Positions 49,025 through 60,619 of a stretch of DNA of 64,000 nucleotides are shown here, one piece after another. The position numbers were made by a program, and so were the translations under genes. The stretch lies in NCBI GenBank assembly GCA_013397935.1, contig VZRN01005166.1, forward strand, positions 467,054 through 531,053, read 5' to 3'. The notes beneath the pieces were generated by a model. That model did no database searches. It saw nothing but the letters and a program-made list of their open reading frames with translations, and had not been told where the DNA came from. Each line of letters opens with the position of its first letter. The first letter of the stretch is position 1. This DNA is from Dasyornis broadbenti (taxonomy: Eukaryota > Chordata > Aves > Passeriformes > Dasyornithidae).

Positions 49025-50297
49025 TAAAGAAAAAATAAAAGAAAATGCTACTTAATATGCTTCAATATACTTCTCAAATGAATCATATAAAACAATGGGA
49101 TTAATATGATACAGAAACCTAAGGGGGTCATATTAAAGCAGTCTGCCAGTTAATTTTGTAGGAGCAAAAGGGGTATATGAGGTCTTCTGGGTCAGGTACA
49201 GAGTACACCTTAAAGCTCAGAGTGTTCAAGAACAGACACACTGCAGAGCAAGCAAACACAGGTTTCCAAGTGCACTTTCCCTATCCAGATTCTTGAATAC
49301 TACTAAAGGCAAGGAACGGCAAGGGCTGGCAGCTCCCATCTCGACCTCATAGTCAAAGTCATGTCTGCCTTCCAGGCTAAATGTAACTGTTGGACTTGGG
49401 CTTACCAGCTCACCTAGACTCACACTCCTCTGTGTTTAGAAAAGAGAGTGGTTTTACAAGAATTAAGCACACAAAGATACAGTTAGGCACTTGGTAGGAA
49501 GTATTGCTGAAATTAAGTTCATACCCAATTTTAGAAGACAAATGCGTCTAAAAATCTGCTGCCTATGGCTAAATAGAGCATGGTTCATGCAATCCATCCC
49601 CTCTGACTTTCACCATCTACAGCCTTAGTGTCTACACTGGAACTAGTGACTTTAGGCTCAAGAGGGAAATAGATGCTTTAAAGAGTGAGTCATCTGACCT
49701 ATTTTAGATATCTCTGTAAAGAAAAGACAAATGAAGGTCTGGAAGCACCTATTTATTTCTACTGACTCTTGAAGAAACTCAGATAACTAGATAAGAAACT
49801 ATCCATGTAGGTGAATCTGACCTCAAGTATCCTGTAGAACGCACTGCTAAGTTGCAATTCCCATTATCCAGTTTAGGCAGTGACTGACAATGTAAGGCTG
49901 ACATTTATAGCTTAACTAATAATCTATGTCGAGGTGGTGCAGCTGGTTGGGAAAGAACAAGCAAGCAATTAAAGGAGTATATTTGCTTCCTCTGAATTCA
50001 GTCTGCATGTGGTTTTGATTTGATGACTTTGTCAGAGAAGCAGCAGTCTCTGCTAACCTGTCTCACAGCACATAGAAATGTCTGCATGACAGCAGGCAGG
50101 AAAAAATTGTGCCTAAAAAAGTTAGTTTCTGGGGTGGGGCAGGGAAAGAATGACAGCTTTCTTTTTGACCAATAGTACATTTATTTAGGTACAAATCCAG
50201 TACTTAGATTTAGTTGCTGACTAACTAGTCCTTCTCAAGTTAATGCCTAAGTTTTCAGTTCAGTAGAGAGAGATAGGCTTGCTGAAGACATACATAA
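49025..50297. other. Unique sequence, no gene recognised
   Basis: Nothing beyond short chance frames. The sequence is A-rich for about 20 bases after the satellite, then of ordinary composition. Confidence 0.5.
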
Positions 50298-50323
50298 CTC
50301 CTTCTCTCCACTGTCTGTATCAG

Positions 50324-50537
50324 CCCTCAAGGTGATCTTCCTAAGTCAGATGTCAATCCCCTGGGGAGCGAGGAAGCTGCTGGAGTTCCCGGGGCCACCT
50401 GCAGAGCAAGCCTCATCATCACATCAACTCTTCCAGCAAGTGACAGGGTTAACTCACTCCCTGCCTCATCTGGAAGGCAGTGGCACTCCTGCAGGAGAGA
50501 TTATTGCATATCTCTCCTTGCTTCTGAGCAAGTACAG
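50324..50537 (+). other. Exon-like block inside a 135-codon ATG-less frame
   Basis: A plus-strand frame without an initial ATG is open from 50298 to the TAA at 50700-50702. Within it, CTCCACTGTCTGTATCAG ends at 50323 as a good acceptor and CAG|GTGATT follows 50537 as a moderate donor. The 214-nt block has about 50% GC, against AT-rich flanks, and encodes a Ser/Pro/Ala-rich peptide (for example SDVNPLGSEEAAGVPGATC). No domain is recognised. Its start phase (one base, then codons) fits the end of the block at 46763. Low-complexity composition and the second open frame here (50332-50541) both argue for caution. Confidence 0.2.
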
Positions 50538-50702
50538 GTGATTCAATTAAACACCTCTGAATTTTTCAGACTGAGAAAAGAATTACCTTGGGAATTAAAA
50601 AATCCTGAAGCACTAGAAATCAGAAATCTAAATCCTTGTTTGAATCTTCCAGCTGTTTTACATGGCTCAGATCTCACCAGATATGATCACAGATTTCATT
50701 AA

Positions 50703-53700
50703 AATGTTTCAGTAAAGGATGGAACTTGAGCTACTGTTTCCTAGGGTTCGTTACATAAAATTGCACAATGATCTCTCAGCTGTACATATATTATTCTCTC
50801 ATTTTATAGGTTTTTCTAAACCTTTCATTTTATTATTTTTAAATGATATTATCACATTAGTTTGCTTGGGCCTGCAATTTCTGTGTTCTCAAAAAAACTT
50901 TAAAATGACAAATGCAACTGCTTTAGTTTATACTAATGTTGCATTAAAAATGAGAAGATATGCTTGTAACAACAGATATATCTTATCCCCTATTTTAGAA
51001 TCTGCATTTTGGACCACTTGGCATTGCTTTCTCTTGTCCGTCTTTGTTTTCAGCAATACAGTGTGAAATCAAATGTATTAATATCCTAAGTTATTAAAAA
51101 TGAAAGTCATCTTTGTATAGAATCTAAAGTAGTGATACCTTGGGTGGCTGCCCAAGTATTTAATCCATGGAAAAGTTTTAATATTGATGCAGCGTTGTTG
51201 CTAAAGATAGCAAGTCAGTTGCAGTCACAGTCATTGTATATATTCTAAAGATGGTCTGGCACAAACTTTGGCATATCCTAGATTTCTCTAACAAATGTCT
51301 CATTGGGTGTCAGGTTGTTGTTATACTACTTGAAGACATGTAAGGAAGTAAGGAAATGGAAACTTGTGAAATCTATCCTCTAATTTCTTCCACTGGAAAA
51401 AAAATTAAGGAATATTTTAGGAATACTCTACCCGGTCACATTTACCAAAATCTTCCCTTTTTCTTTTTTATTTATATGCTGGTCTTAATTATGTGTTATA
51501 TCTATATGCTGGTTTTAGTTATTTGCTAAGAATAGCCTTTGGTATTCTCTTTTCTCTTCTAGGCTGTTTGTGACTGAGTCAAACTCTTGAGTATTCACTG
51601 CTCGAATTTTTAACATAAGAAATGGTCCAATTCATTGGAGTCCCTGTGGTAAACCGCTATCAAACTGTTTCCAGTTCCTTCTGCAATGAGCATGGCACAT
51701 TGCATATTCTATTTTCAACAAGGCAGTCAGTCATGATGTGAAAGTCTTGCAGAGAAGGCTCCACTGGATCCCTCAATAGTTTCCTTAAATAGTAATTGCA
51801 CCCCTCCTAGGTAAAAATATGTGCTCAATTTCTAATTTTTACTCATGGCTTTGTCTTCCTGTTGTTGGCTCTTATGGCATCTGACACTTGTCTCGGCGGT
51901 GCATTGTGTGACTGACATTTGTTTAGCTCCCGCATACTGTCAGCTCTTAACAAAGCATTGCCGTCACCTGGATGTGGTACGGGGAGCAAGGGTACAGGGA
52001 ACCAAGATTGTTTCCACCTCCTTTCAGCACTCTCTTATTTGCAGTTGGTAACCCATGCAATCAGAGCAGGGATGGATCCACTCCCTATTTCTTCCAGGTT
52101 CTCTCTTTATTGCCTCTAAAACATGGAGTTGGAAGTCCAAACTCATAGATGCTTTTACACAGTCACTTTCTGTCTGTCTTGTGCCTGTAGTGGCCCATGA
52201 AGAGCCAGCTGTGCTCAGGCACACCTGGGTAGGTTGCAGAGCTTTGTGTACAAAATGCCACCTGCTCCGTTTCCATAATTCTGACTTGTACGATCTATGA
52301 GTCATCCCAGCCAGCCTGCACCAGATTAGGGGTTTAAAAGGCAGCACTATTGATCTACCACTATGTTACTGATAAGTGTGAATTTTTTTTTTTTTCTTTA
52401 TAAAGAGATGTGTAGCAAAAGTAAAAATAAAAGCTCATGGTCTGGCTGCCTTTAAACATCTCAATAAGGCACCTCCCACGGAAAGCAGTGGAAGTGACGT
52501 TTCCATTCCACCCATTCTTGTGCAATTCACCTGTTTGAATGAGAGATATCAGTTTTCCTGGAACCATTTTAATTGCTTATGGTAGTAAGCTAATTGCTTT
52601 TAGAGGAGAAATGAAAGAAGGAAAAAAACTAGGAAAGTTCTTTTGAAAACTTTGATGTATTTGAATTACATGAGATAATCCAAGATTAATTAAGTAGAGG
52701 AAAAACAGCAGAAAGACTTACCAAGAATTAAATTATACCCAAGTAAGTGTTAGCATTAGGAACAAACTAGGATAGGATAGCTAAGATATAGCATCGGATT
52801 TATATTTGGCTTATATAGTGAAATTTCATACTTGAGAAACATACAGTTTTTAGAGAGAACGACAAATGTTATTATCACCATTGTACTTTGGGGAAGCTAC
52901 AAACTCATAAACTAAGACTGAATGAATTATATGCCAAAGAACAAAGAGAACTGCTAACAGAACTAGGTCTGTTGAATCCCACTCTTTTTTTTTCCGTTGG
53001 ACTTTACTGAATGAAGGATAAATCACATGCATAAATTTTAAGGAATCTTTTCCTTGTTGTCTTTATCAGATACTGCATGTTCTATCATTTGCATAAATGG
53101 AAAAGAGGAAGTCCTTCTTTGTTGGGTATGATTTTTTCCCCCAGAGCTTTAGGAAATGAATTGAAAGCAATTAGAACTGTTAAGGGACCTGGTGGAATAC
53201 TAATATCTGTGAGTTCATGCTTCTAGAATATTTTAAAATTTGATTTCTAAGCTTCAAAAAAAGCAATGGTATAATAAAAAGGGAATTTGGAGTGGGCTGT
53301 ATGTTAAGAAGTAATGCAGAGCATTTCTAATGTGCACATAGATAGTCTTGGTGCCCTGAGCAATGGGGTTATGCTACATGAAAATGACACCTGTCTATTG
53401 GATTGCCTTGCTCATTATATATTTACTCCTCAGACTGGCAGCTTTTGGTTTGGCTTTTTTTTGTGGCTCTCAGTTCTGTCTGATTATAGTCTGAGCCTCA
53501 GCTGTCCCAGAGATGCCTCTCCCAAACTTCACATTTGTGTCTAAGAGCTACCATTCCCTCTCACCAGTTGTTTGCCCCACCTAAGAGTTCCTCTTTGTAT
53601 CCTACTTGCCCCTTTTGTCTATTTATATATACAGTAATGCATGTAATTCCAGAGTATAGTTGTAATGCTTTAGCACAAAAGTCAGGCATCCTAATTCTGA

Positions 53701-54358
53701 ACCTCCTATAGATACAACTTACCTTTTCCTTGGCAGTAACATAATCTAGTTTAATTTCTTTCATGCTGCAAATAAAGGGCAATTTTTAAAAATATCTGGA
53801 GCTGGTTTTTTTTCTCCATGGATGCTTTCATGGTGTACCTATCTCAACATTGTACAAATTTTAGTAAGGTTCTTCCCCTGCCCCCCGCCCACTGTTGTGC
53901 TAGCATTGGGAGCCAGAGATAGGCATATTTTATAAATTAAAAAGAAATCAGTCAGTACATTGAAGCAATTAGTGTAAATGAGTTCAACGGACAAACAGGC
54001 AGACAAGGTTCTCTGTGCTGTTTGTCTTTTCCTGCCCCCAAAGCTTTAAGTGTAGTACAAGAGCTAAATGAACAGAGTGAAAAATGACCACATATAGTGG
54101 GCCAGGCACCAACCTCACTGACAGAGTTGTAAATCCAGAATAAGAACATAAAACCTGCCATCCTGCGTGAGCATGAAATTCCTTTTAGTCCTTTTAGTTC
54201 AGTCCTGGAGAACAGTGGGTAAAAGCAAAGGCTCAGAACAAGGATAAGGCAGATAAAGTATATTTCTCCTGCTGTAGCCTTTGAACTGGAGCCTTATTTC
54301 ATGGAGACAGAGATTGTAGTCAATGATTGAGTTTAATAGCCAGAAACAGACCTCTCCT
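50703..54358. other. Unique AT-rich sequence, no gene recognised
   Basis: Contains a two-copy tandem duplication at about 51470-51535 (TATATGCTGGT-TTA-TTAT units) and a T-run at 52384-52396. Open frames such as 50719-51066 are hydrophobic by AT composition and lack other support. Confidence 0.5.
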
Positions 54359-54565
54359 CTGTGATCTAATCCCTTCTTAAATCTGTGTATGTTGGGAGCC
54401 CCACAACATCCCAGTGCAGTGAACTTTATAACTTCACTATGTTTTAAGTGAAAAAGCTTTTGCTTTCAACCAACTGCCTGGTCATTTCACTGAATGCTCC
54501 TTCTTGTATTGTGAAAAACTGGAACTGCACTTTCCTATTTGCTATTTTTGTGCCATTTGTAATTT
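54359..54565 (-). mobile_element. Ancient CR1-type LINE fragment
   Basis: AGCCCCACAACATCCCAGTG, then CAGTGAACTTTATAACTTCA, AAGTGAAAAAGCTTTTGCTT and GAATGCTCCTTCTTGTATTG follow, in order, the reverse of an old amniote CR1 consensus (CCACAACATCCCGTGGCAGTGAATTCCACA... GTGAAAAAGTACTTCC... GACCCCTAGTTCTTGTATTATGAG). Divergence is much higher than in the other CR1 copies, so it belongs to an older wave. Confidence 0.6.
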
Positions 54566-54934
54566 TATGGTAATTTTACTGATGCCACTGGGGGCCATTT
54601 CAACTGACACTGCTGTAAGGCAAGGTCAGAGACTTGTTTTTAAGGACTCTGATTAATTCAAAAGTCCAGCTGCTACCTTGGTCAGAATAGTCTCCCTAAC
54701 AATCTCTGCTCACAAGTTTGCTTCTAGTGCCAACCAGGACATGGTAAATCTTGAGAAGAGCCACACGCTTTGCGCTGCACCAATGCTGCTAGTGCTTTTC
54801 ACCTGTCTTCAGTAGAGAAAGGCAGTGGGAGGGATCAGCAGTGTGGCTTATTGACTTGTAATAGTTATACAATCTTCCAAACCAGTATTGGTACCTGCAG
54901 GATTAGTTTTGGGTTTGTTTTGCTTTTTTTTTAA
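54566..54934. other. Unique spacer between two CR1 fragments
   Basis: No repeat or exon identified. Confidence 0.55.
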
Positions 54935-55262
54935 CCACAGAATCACCAGGGTTGGAACGTACTTCAGATCATCCAGTCCAAACCCCCTGCCAAGGTAGAG
55001 TCACCTAAAGCAGGTTACAAAGGAACATGTCCAGGTAGGTTTTGAATGTCTTCAGAGAAGGAGATTCCATGATTTCCCTGGGCAGCCTGTTCCAATATTC
55101 TGCCACTCTCAATATAAAGAAGTACGTCCTCATGTTGAGGTGGAACTCCTTGTACTTCAGTTTATGGGCATTACTCCTTGCCCTGTTGCCAGGGTCATAG
55201 AAAAAAGTGATGGTGATGAGCTCCAGAATGATCTGCTTCATCACCATTCCAGGGAGGCAGGT
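54935..55262 (-). mobile_element. CR1 LINE fragment with readable ORF2 C-terminus
   Basis: CCACAGAATCACCAGGGTTG, then GATCATCCAGTCCAAACCCC, is a reverse CR1 3' end. Inside, GGGCAGCCTGTTCCAATATT encodes, on the minus strand, YWNRLPREIMESPSLKTF, the C-terminal signature of CR1 ORF2 (HWNRLP.E...PSLE.FK). The minus frame is open over 80 codons (55005-55247), which shows relatively slow decay, but the copy lacks everything upstream and is inert. It shares its central segment with the 18.6 kb copy. Confidence 0.92.
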
Positions 55263-57967
55263 GAGGCTGACTTGCTGATAGTTTCACATGTCTTCCTTCT
55301 TACAAATCTCTTATCTGTTCTCATAACATCTGATTTTTCTAACTTTATTTCAGATAATCTCTTACTATTTTCTAAAGTCCATATTGTGAATGCATGTTTA
55401 TGGTGCTCCCATTTTGGCTATAACATGATATGAGCTCTCACAAACACAGTAACTATCACAAACACAGTTTGGGAAAAGCAGACAACAATTTCTTCCTCCA
55501 CCCTGTCTAATTGCACTTAAGTATTACATTAAGTATTCCTTCATCACTCACTTCTCACCAGGACGAAAGCAGAGGCAATATCACAGAGAGACTCATAGTC
55601 CATCTAATTCTTGGGCCTTGTTGCTCTCTGGGAATCTACTTTGTATATCCTTAAAACTGGTTCTCTCTTAAGCCTTTCAGGGAATATAATTCTGGTACCT
55701 GGAAAAGAATGATAAAAAAAACAAAACAAAACCTGATTAAAAATATTTAAATACATGAAAATTAATTCAGAAATTTTTAATAAATGTATTCTGATCCAAA
55801 GGAAATAGGTCTATTGCAATGGAAAGAGTTAGGATTTGAGGTGTATCTTCTGCCCTCCTGGTAGAGAAATCCTTGAGACTTGTGTGAGAATGAGGGAGGA
55901 GAAGTGCACTTGTGTATGTGTGTATTTGAGAGATTGTTTTGTCTTTGATTCCTCCCTAACTCCGTTAATCCAGTGTCTTCCCCTTTATCTGTCATGATAT
56001 TGTGTCTCTGAAGAGTTCAGTGGCTGAGAACAGGCAGGTCAACAACCCTTTGGTTTGGTGCTTAATACATACAAATTGAATAAACACCGCAGGAAATTCT
56101 AATTCCCAGTGAAAAAGTTTCAAAAAAGCTCCGGCTGTTTCTTGTGCCCAAGATAACACAGAGTGACACATCTTCATCAGAGACAGTGACTCATAGCTAG
56201 GGGTTGAATTGTTGCGGGGGATTATTTTATCTGTTAGCTGTATCAAGTTAAGAAAGATGGAGGTGCAACCCTGAATGTCTTATTAACTGCCAAAATAATT
56301 ACATCATGGACAAAAAGGGGAGATGAAAAGTATTTACATCAATTTATCCTCTTAGTTTATGTGTTCTGGAAAAAGTCTGTATCTTGTATCGAAGGCCTCA
56401 GGCAAGTTTCATGCTTTACAGTTTGACAGCTTCTGCCCTTCCAATGTAAAATATTTATTTAGATAAAATGTAGTGATGTTATTATTTTCTCATTGTCTCA
56501 TTCAGCTATTTTTGTTGCTTAAATCCTTCTACAGAACATTTAATCCCACGTATGTTTTACTCAGTTTTAGAGTTTTACAATGAAAGATGGCACTCTCACT
56601 GCTGTGTTTTCTATGCATTCACCTTTCTCCAAGGCATCTGTGGTTTCTAGAAACAGACTGCTGGTGTGGCTATGGGTAAACACAGACATTGATGGAATCA
56701 GAATCTAACTAACTGGAAATATTAAGAAAAAGAAAGAAATCAGAAGCAGAGAGTGTAACCATGGCTGTCCTCAGTGAAAAAGGTGGACAAAATATGTGAG
56801 CGTACACTAAACCCTAAGATCAGCAATTTCTCTGTATGGTTATAAAGACAGTATTTTTTATTCTTAACTAAAGAAAAATGTTATTGTCAGAGCCACAGTG
56901 TAAGTCAGAAAAAGCTTCCACTGTAGGAGGTAGTGTGAGTCCCAGCTCCTGGCAGTCTCAAAATCAGGAGACAGGATGCCAGCATCACCTCCTCACAGCA
57001 TCCTGCCTCTGTGAGAGGTACAGTGTCCAAGCTCAGGTGCAGTGGGGTGCAGAGGCCAGATGCTGTTTTCTCTCAGAGAGGCACTACAGGCTCCTCGCTG
57101 ACCTCTGTGCCCTGACTCTGCTGTGCACCCCTTGAAATCCTCCCACAAGCTGTCTTTGGTAACACTCAATAGATCAGCACCTAGCAGGTAGGAAACCAAT
57201 AAGCAGATACAATTTCCTTATAGCATGGGTTCATTCAAAATTTTTTTTCTCTTCCTCACAAAGAGTCAAAGCAGAATCAATTATCTATGAGTGGCTAAAT
57301 CCTTCAGTAACAGCCCTCCCACAAATCTTTAACTCTACAGCATAGTTTGGACATGCTTTGCTGCCCATCACTTTTACTGTCATAAGAGCAGTGATTGGGG
57401 CATTACTCAGGAAAAACTGGAGGGAAAAATATTTTAAGAAAGAGGTAGGAAGGAGTCTCCTCCTGGGAGACAGTGGCATGGGAATTTCTGTTGGCAGGAG
57501 CATGAGGCCTCTGTGCAGGAGAGGAGATGAAAGACAGAGACTGCAAGTCAGCACATGGTGAAAGCTCAAACTCAAAGGAAGCTGACTGTTTTCAAAAGTA
57601 GACACAGTGGGAATTTCAGAAGAGAATAGGCAGGTTTGATATTTTGAGAGAAGTGCTGGGCACTTATTGTCTGCCATCCTGATTTCCTTGTGAACATCAG
57701 GAACAACTGTGTCTGCCTAATGATGTCTGAAATTATTTTTCAAGAGGGGAATGTCTGATTGCCCTTCCCAACACTTATTTTGAGAATCAGCTGCTGTTGT
57801 AGCAAAGTATCAGCCATTCCCCTTGGCTCCTATATAAAGAAAAGGAAAAAATGGGTTGAAGGTTTAACCCTCAATGCTCCAGGAGTCCTCAGTTCTTTGA
57901 TCACCACATTTTTTTAATGCTTTCTTACCTTCCTTTTTCTTTTTGTTGCTTCTTCTCTTTCACCCAG
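55263..57967. other. Unique sequence, no gene recognised
   Basis: A direct repeat of TCACAAACACAGT occurs at about 55438-55468. Frames at 56878-57135 (plus) and 57285-57677 (minus, 130 codons) have no recognisable domain; the latter is Leu/Ser-rich. A long pyrimidine tract occupies 57918-57965 just before the candidate microexon. Confidence 0.5.
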
Positions 57968-57991
57968 AAAAATTCATCACACATCTTAAAC
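57968..57991 (+). other. Candidate 24-nt microexon
   Basis: The 24 bases lie between CTTTTTGTTGCTTCTTCTCT TTCACCCAG, a very strong polypyrimidine tract with acceptor, and GTAAGAAA, a near-consensus donor. The length is a multiple of three and the phase-0 reading is open (KNSSHILN). Neural microexons of 3-27 nt in vertebrates characteristically have strong upstream pyrimidine tracts with UGC elements bound by SRRM4, and a TGC lies within this tract. This is pattern recognition only; the host gene is not identified. Confidence 0.25.
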
Positions 57992-60355
57992 GTAAGAAAT
58001 TCTCCGCACATGCTACTTTAAAGTCTTTTGCTGTATGGAGTTACACGTTTTGAAGCAGTGACTGACAGGTGACACTGCTTTGCCAGGTGTGGATCTGCAG
58101 AGTGGGAAGACAAGTTGTCAGCTGCTAGTGACAGACATGGAAAAAAGGAAGACAACCAAAACCACCACAATATTGCAAAGGACAGATATCCCCAGGCCTT
58201 TCTTTGTGTTGAAGCAGCAAGTGTTATCTGAGAGAGTTAGTGATTCTTACCCTGAATGTTTTATATTTAAATCTTCTCTATGTTGTGGTCTAAATCTTGA
58301 AATTTTACCATTTAAAGACACTCATCTTCAGTGGTGTTATTTTCTATACATCTCTGTGTACAGAGATATATATATGCATGTATTTATATATGTACTTGTA
58401 GATACCATTTGTGAATAACTATTGTACTGTCCAATCTTTTAAAGAAAAAGAGAGCAATATTGTTGTAACTACTATACTAAAAATTTTGGCACACTGACAC
58501 CAACCAAGTGTTTGACATTGAAGCGTTAATATCAGAACATTTCGTTGCTGTTGTAATTTGATGTCTGCCTTGCTCCTGTCACAGCCGACCAGTACTGGTA
58601 GCTGACAGCTGGGGGAAAAACAAGTAACACTCTGCATGTGTTTGGTTCCCCCAGTACTATAAGTATGGTTTTACACAAGAGAAGAGATACAGCAGGAGGA
58701 GCCAATTCTGATAATCACTGCCCAATAAAGAGGTCAGAAGGCTGAAGATACTGAAAGAGGATTACTGTTGTTGGGTTTGAGAAGAAGAATCAGAATGGCA
58801 GACACAAGTCAAATTTTTAGGATGGACTTTCCGAAAAAGCTTTCTGAGTAGTGAGGCCCATGAAAATATGAGCTGTGTTTTGTGGGTTATTGTGAGGCTG
58901 AGTCCATTTGAAATGTAACTGGACAAAGAGCTCAAGTAAGTCTTCTAGAAAACAATCATTTGGCACTAGGAAGGAGTAAATGACTTAATAAGATGTCTGT
59001 GTAATTTCTGTGGTTTCATGATCGAAACAGTCTTCTGCCTGCTAGTATTACATTCACGGTTATAAAATCCTGTGTCATAAAATTAATCTGAGACCTGAGT
59101 GCAATTAGGGATGTGTGCAAATAATGGCAGTGATACAGCAGCAAGTGGCCCTGAAATGTAAAGAAAACTTTAAGATAGAAAAGTGCATCAAGGTTTCATA
59201 AGAAGCCATTGGCAAGATCTTTCTCCCTGCAGTGCAGTCAATGCAGTCAGTACTCTGTACCTTAGGTTCTTTAAATCCTGTATCCTAAATCCATGTTCCT
59301 GCCAACATCCAGACACAGATGAAAGTTGGCTCCCTTGAGGAGATTCATTGACCTGATTGGAGCTACTCCTGTGTAATGGCATACCCTTTCTGTCGTAAAG
59401 CAGGGAGACCTTGCACAGACATTAATGATGCTGCTACAAATCATAGAGATGTGCCCAGTGAGTCATTGGCACAGCAAGGCATAGAGATCAGGTCTAGTAA
59501 ATCAACTTTTTCCCTTCAGGAAGAAAACACTGAGGTGGTTTTGCGCAGTGTTTGAAAAGTTCCTTTTATTTTCACTGAAATTACAAAAAAATCAGAAAAA
59601 AACCTTAAACATCTGCCCCAAAACCTGGCTCTGCAAACACTTGTTTAAATCAGTTCTACTGGTGCAAGCAATATGGTGTATATATTTAAGGAATTGATGT
59701 CTATTGAGGCATGAGATCTAATCGAAACATTACGCCAATAACTTACAAGCATACGAAATATATCCTAGGAAAGGCGCAAGAGCACAAAAATTGAAACATT
59801 GCACTGTCAGTCTTTGAGAAATTTTCGGTAGAAAAGTAGAAACCTTGATCTGTCTTCTGTTTGTATAGGTTTATTTGAGAGTATAATTTCGACTGATTTT
59901 AGCACTTGGCCTCCATACACTGCTACCCTGAGAGTTCAGGTGACTTGAGCTATCACACCACCAGAAGCAAGTCTGAAACTCAAGTCTAATATTCCCTTAG
60001 AGTGTCTTGTTTTCAGCCCAGCAGGACAGCAAGACCTCCCGTGCATGGCCTCCTCTCCCTTCACCCTCTTGCAGCAGAGGCCTAGTCACACCACTAGAGC
60101 TTTAGGTTTCAACAGGTTTTCCTCAGTGGCCTATGCAGAGTACAAACATTTCACCTGATGGCAGAGCTAACCCTGATGATGAAAAAAGGTTGATTTAGCC
60201 ACTGCCTTCATGCTTTCAGTCCATGTTCCTGCCAGTCACACACATGTCCTGTTCTTGCTGGGGCACAGGGTAGTTTTGTAATTAGGGCTGGGAAGTACTG
60301 TTGATGAACAGCTTCCATTGACTGCATGACAGTTGTTCAATAAAACAAGTACAAA
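57992..60355. other. Unique AT-rich sequence, no gene recognised
   Basis: A small perfect hairpin ATCTCTG-TGTA-CAGAGAT lies near 58350-58367, next to an (AT)n/TATATG run. The frame at 58080-58418 shows no known feature. Confidence 0.5.
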
Positions 60356-60619
60356 ATGAGATTTTTCTCACACTTTGCAAGTATGAGGCTTACCTTTTGG
60401 AAGCTGGAAACAATAAAAGATGTTGTCACAGTCACCCACTGCCCTGGGCAGCAGCAAGTCAGAAATGAAAGCACTCCTCCTGCCAGACCTCCTTGGAAAA
60501 CAGATTGCATCACAGTGCCGATAGCAGTTATAATGGCAGTAACAGCACAGATATTTCTTTGTGCAACAGTAACAATTAAGAAAAGCTTAAGCATTTTCTG
60601 TAACACCAGAATTCATTGA
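60356..60619 (+). other. Unrecognised ORF with a membrane-anchor-like segment
   Basis: An 87-codon frame reads from ATG to TGA. Its second half encodes a Pro-rich stretch with an N-glycosylation-type NES, then ITVPIAVIMAVTAQIFLCAT followed by the basic residues of KKS. This looks like a single membrane segment with a stop-transfer. The opposite strand is also open and hydrophobic (60337-60606), which weakens the case for either. No family is recognised and no splice context or promoter is visible. Confidence 0.15.

Noticed and set aside
48662..49055. ORFs of 76-112 codons on both strands over the satellite
   Set aside because: They encode only Lys/Arg/Glu/Gly or Ser/Leu/Phe repeats and exist because a hexamer repeat cannot contain stops in most frames.
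50719..51066. 115-codon hydrophobic ORF as a membrane protein
   Set aside because: Phe/Leu/Ile richness follows from T-rich DNA; no coding bias, no splice or promoter context, no family match.
57285..57677. 130-codon minus-strand ORF as a gene
   Set aside because: Leu/Ser-rich with no recognisable motif, splice sites or promoter; expected occasionally in 64 kb.
58340..58400. Hairpin plus (AT)n as a small RNA gene
   Set aside because: A 7-bp stem next to a microsatellite is expected by chance and lacks any precursor-like length.
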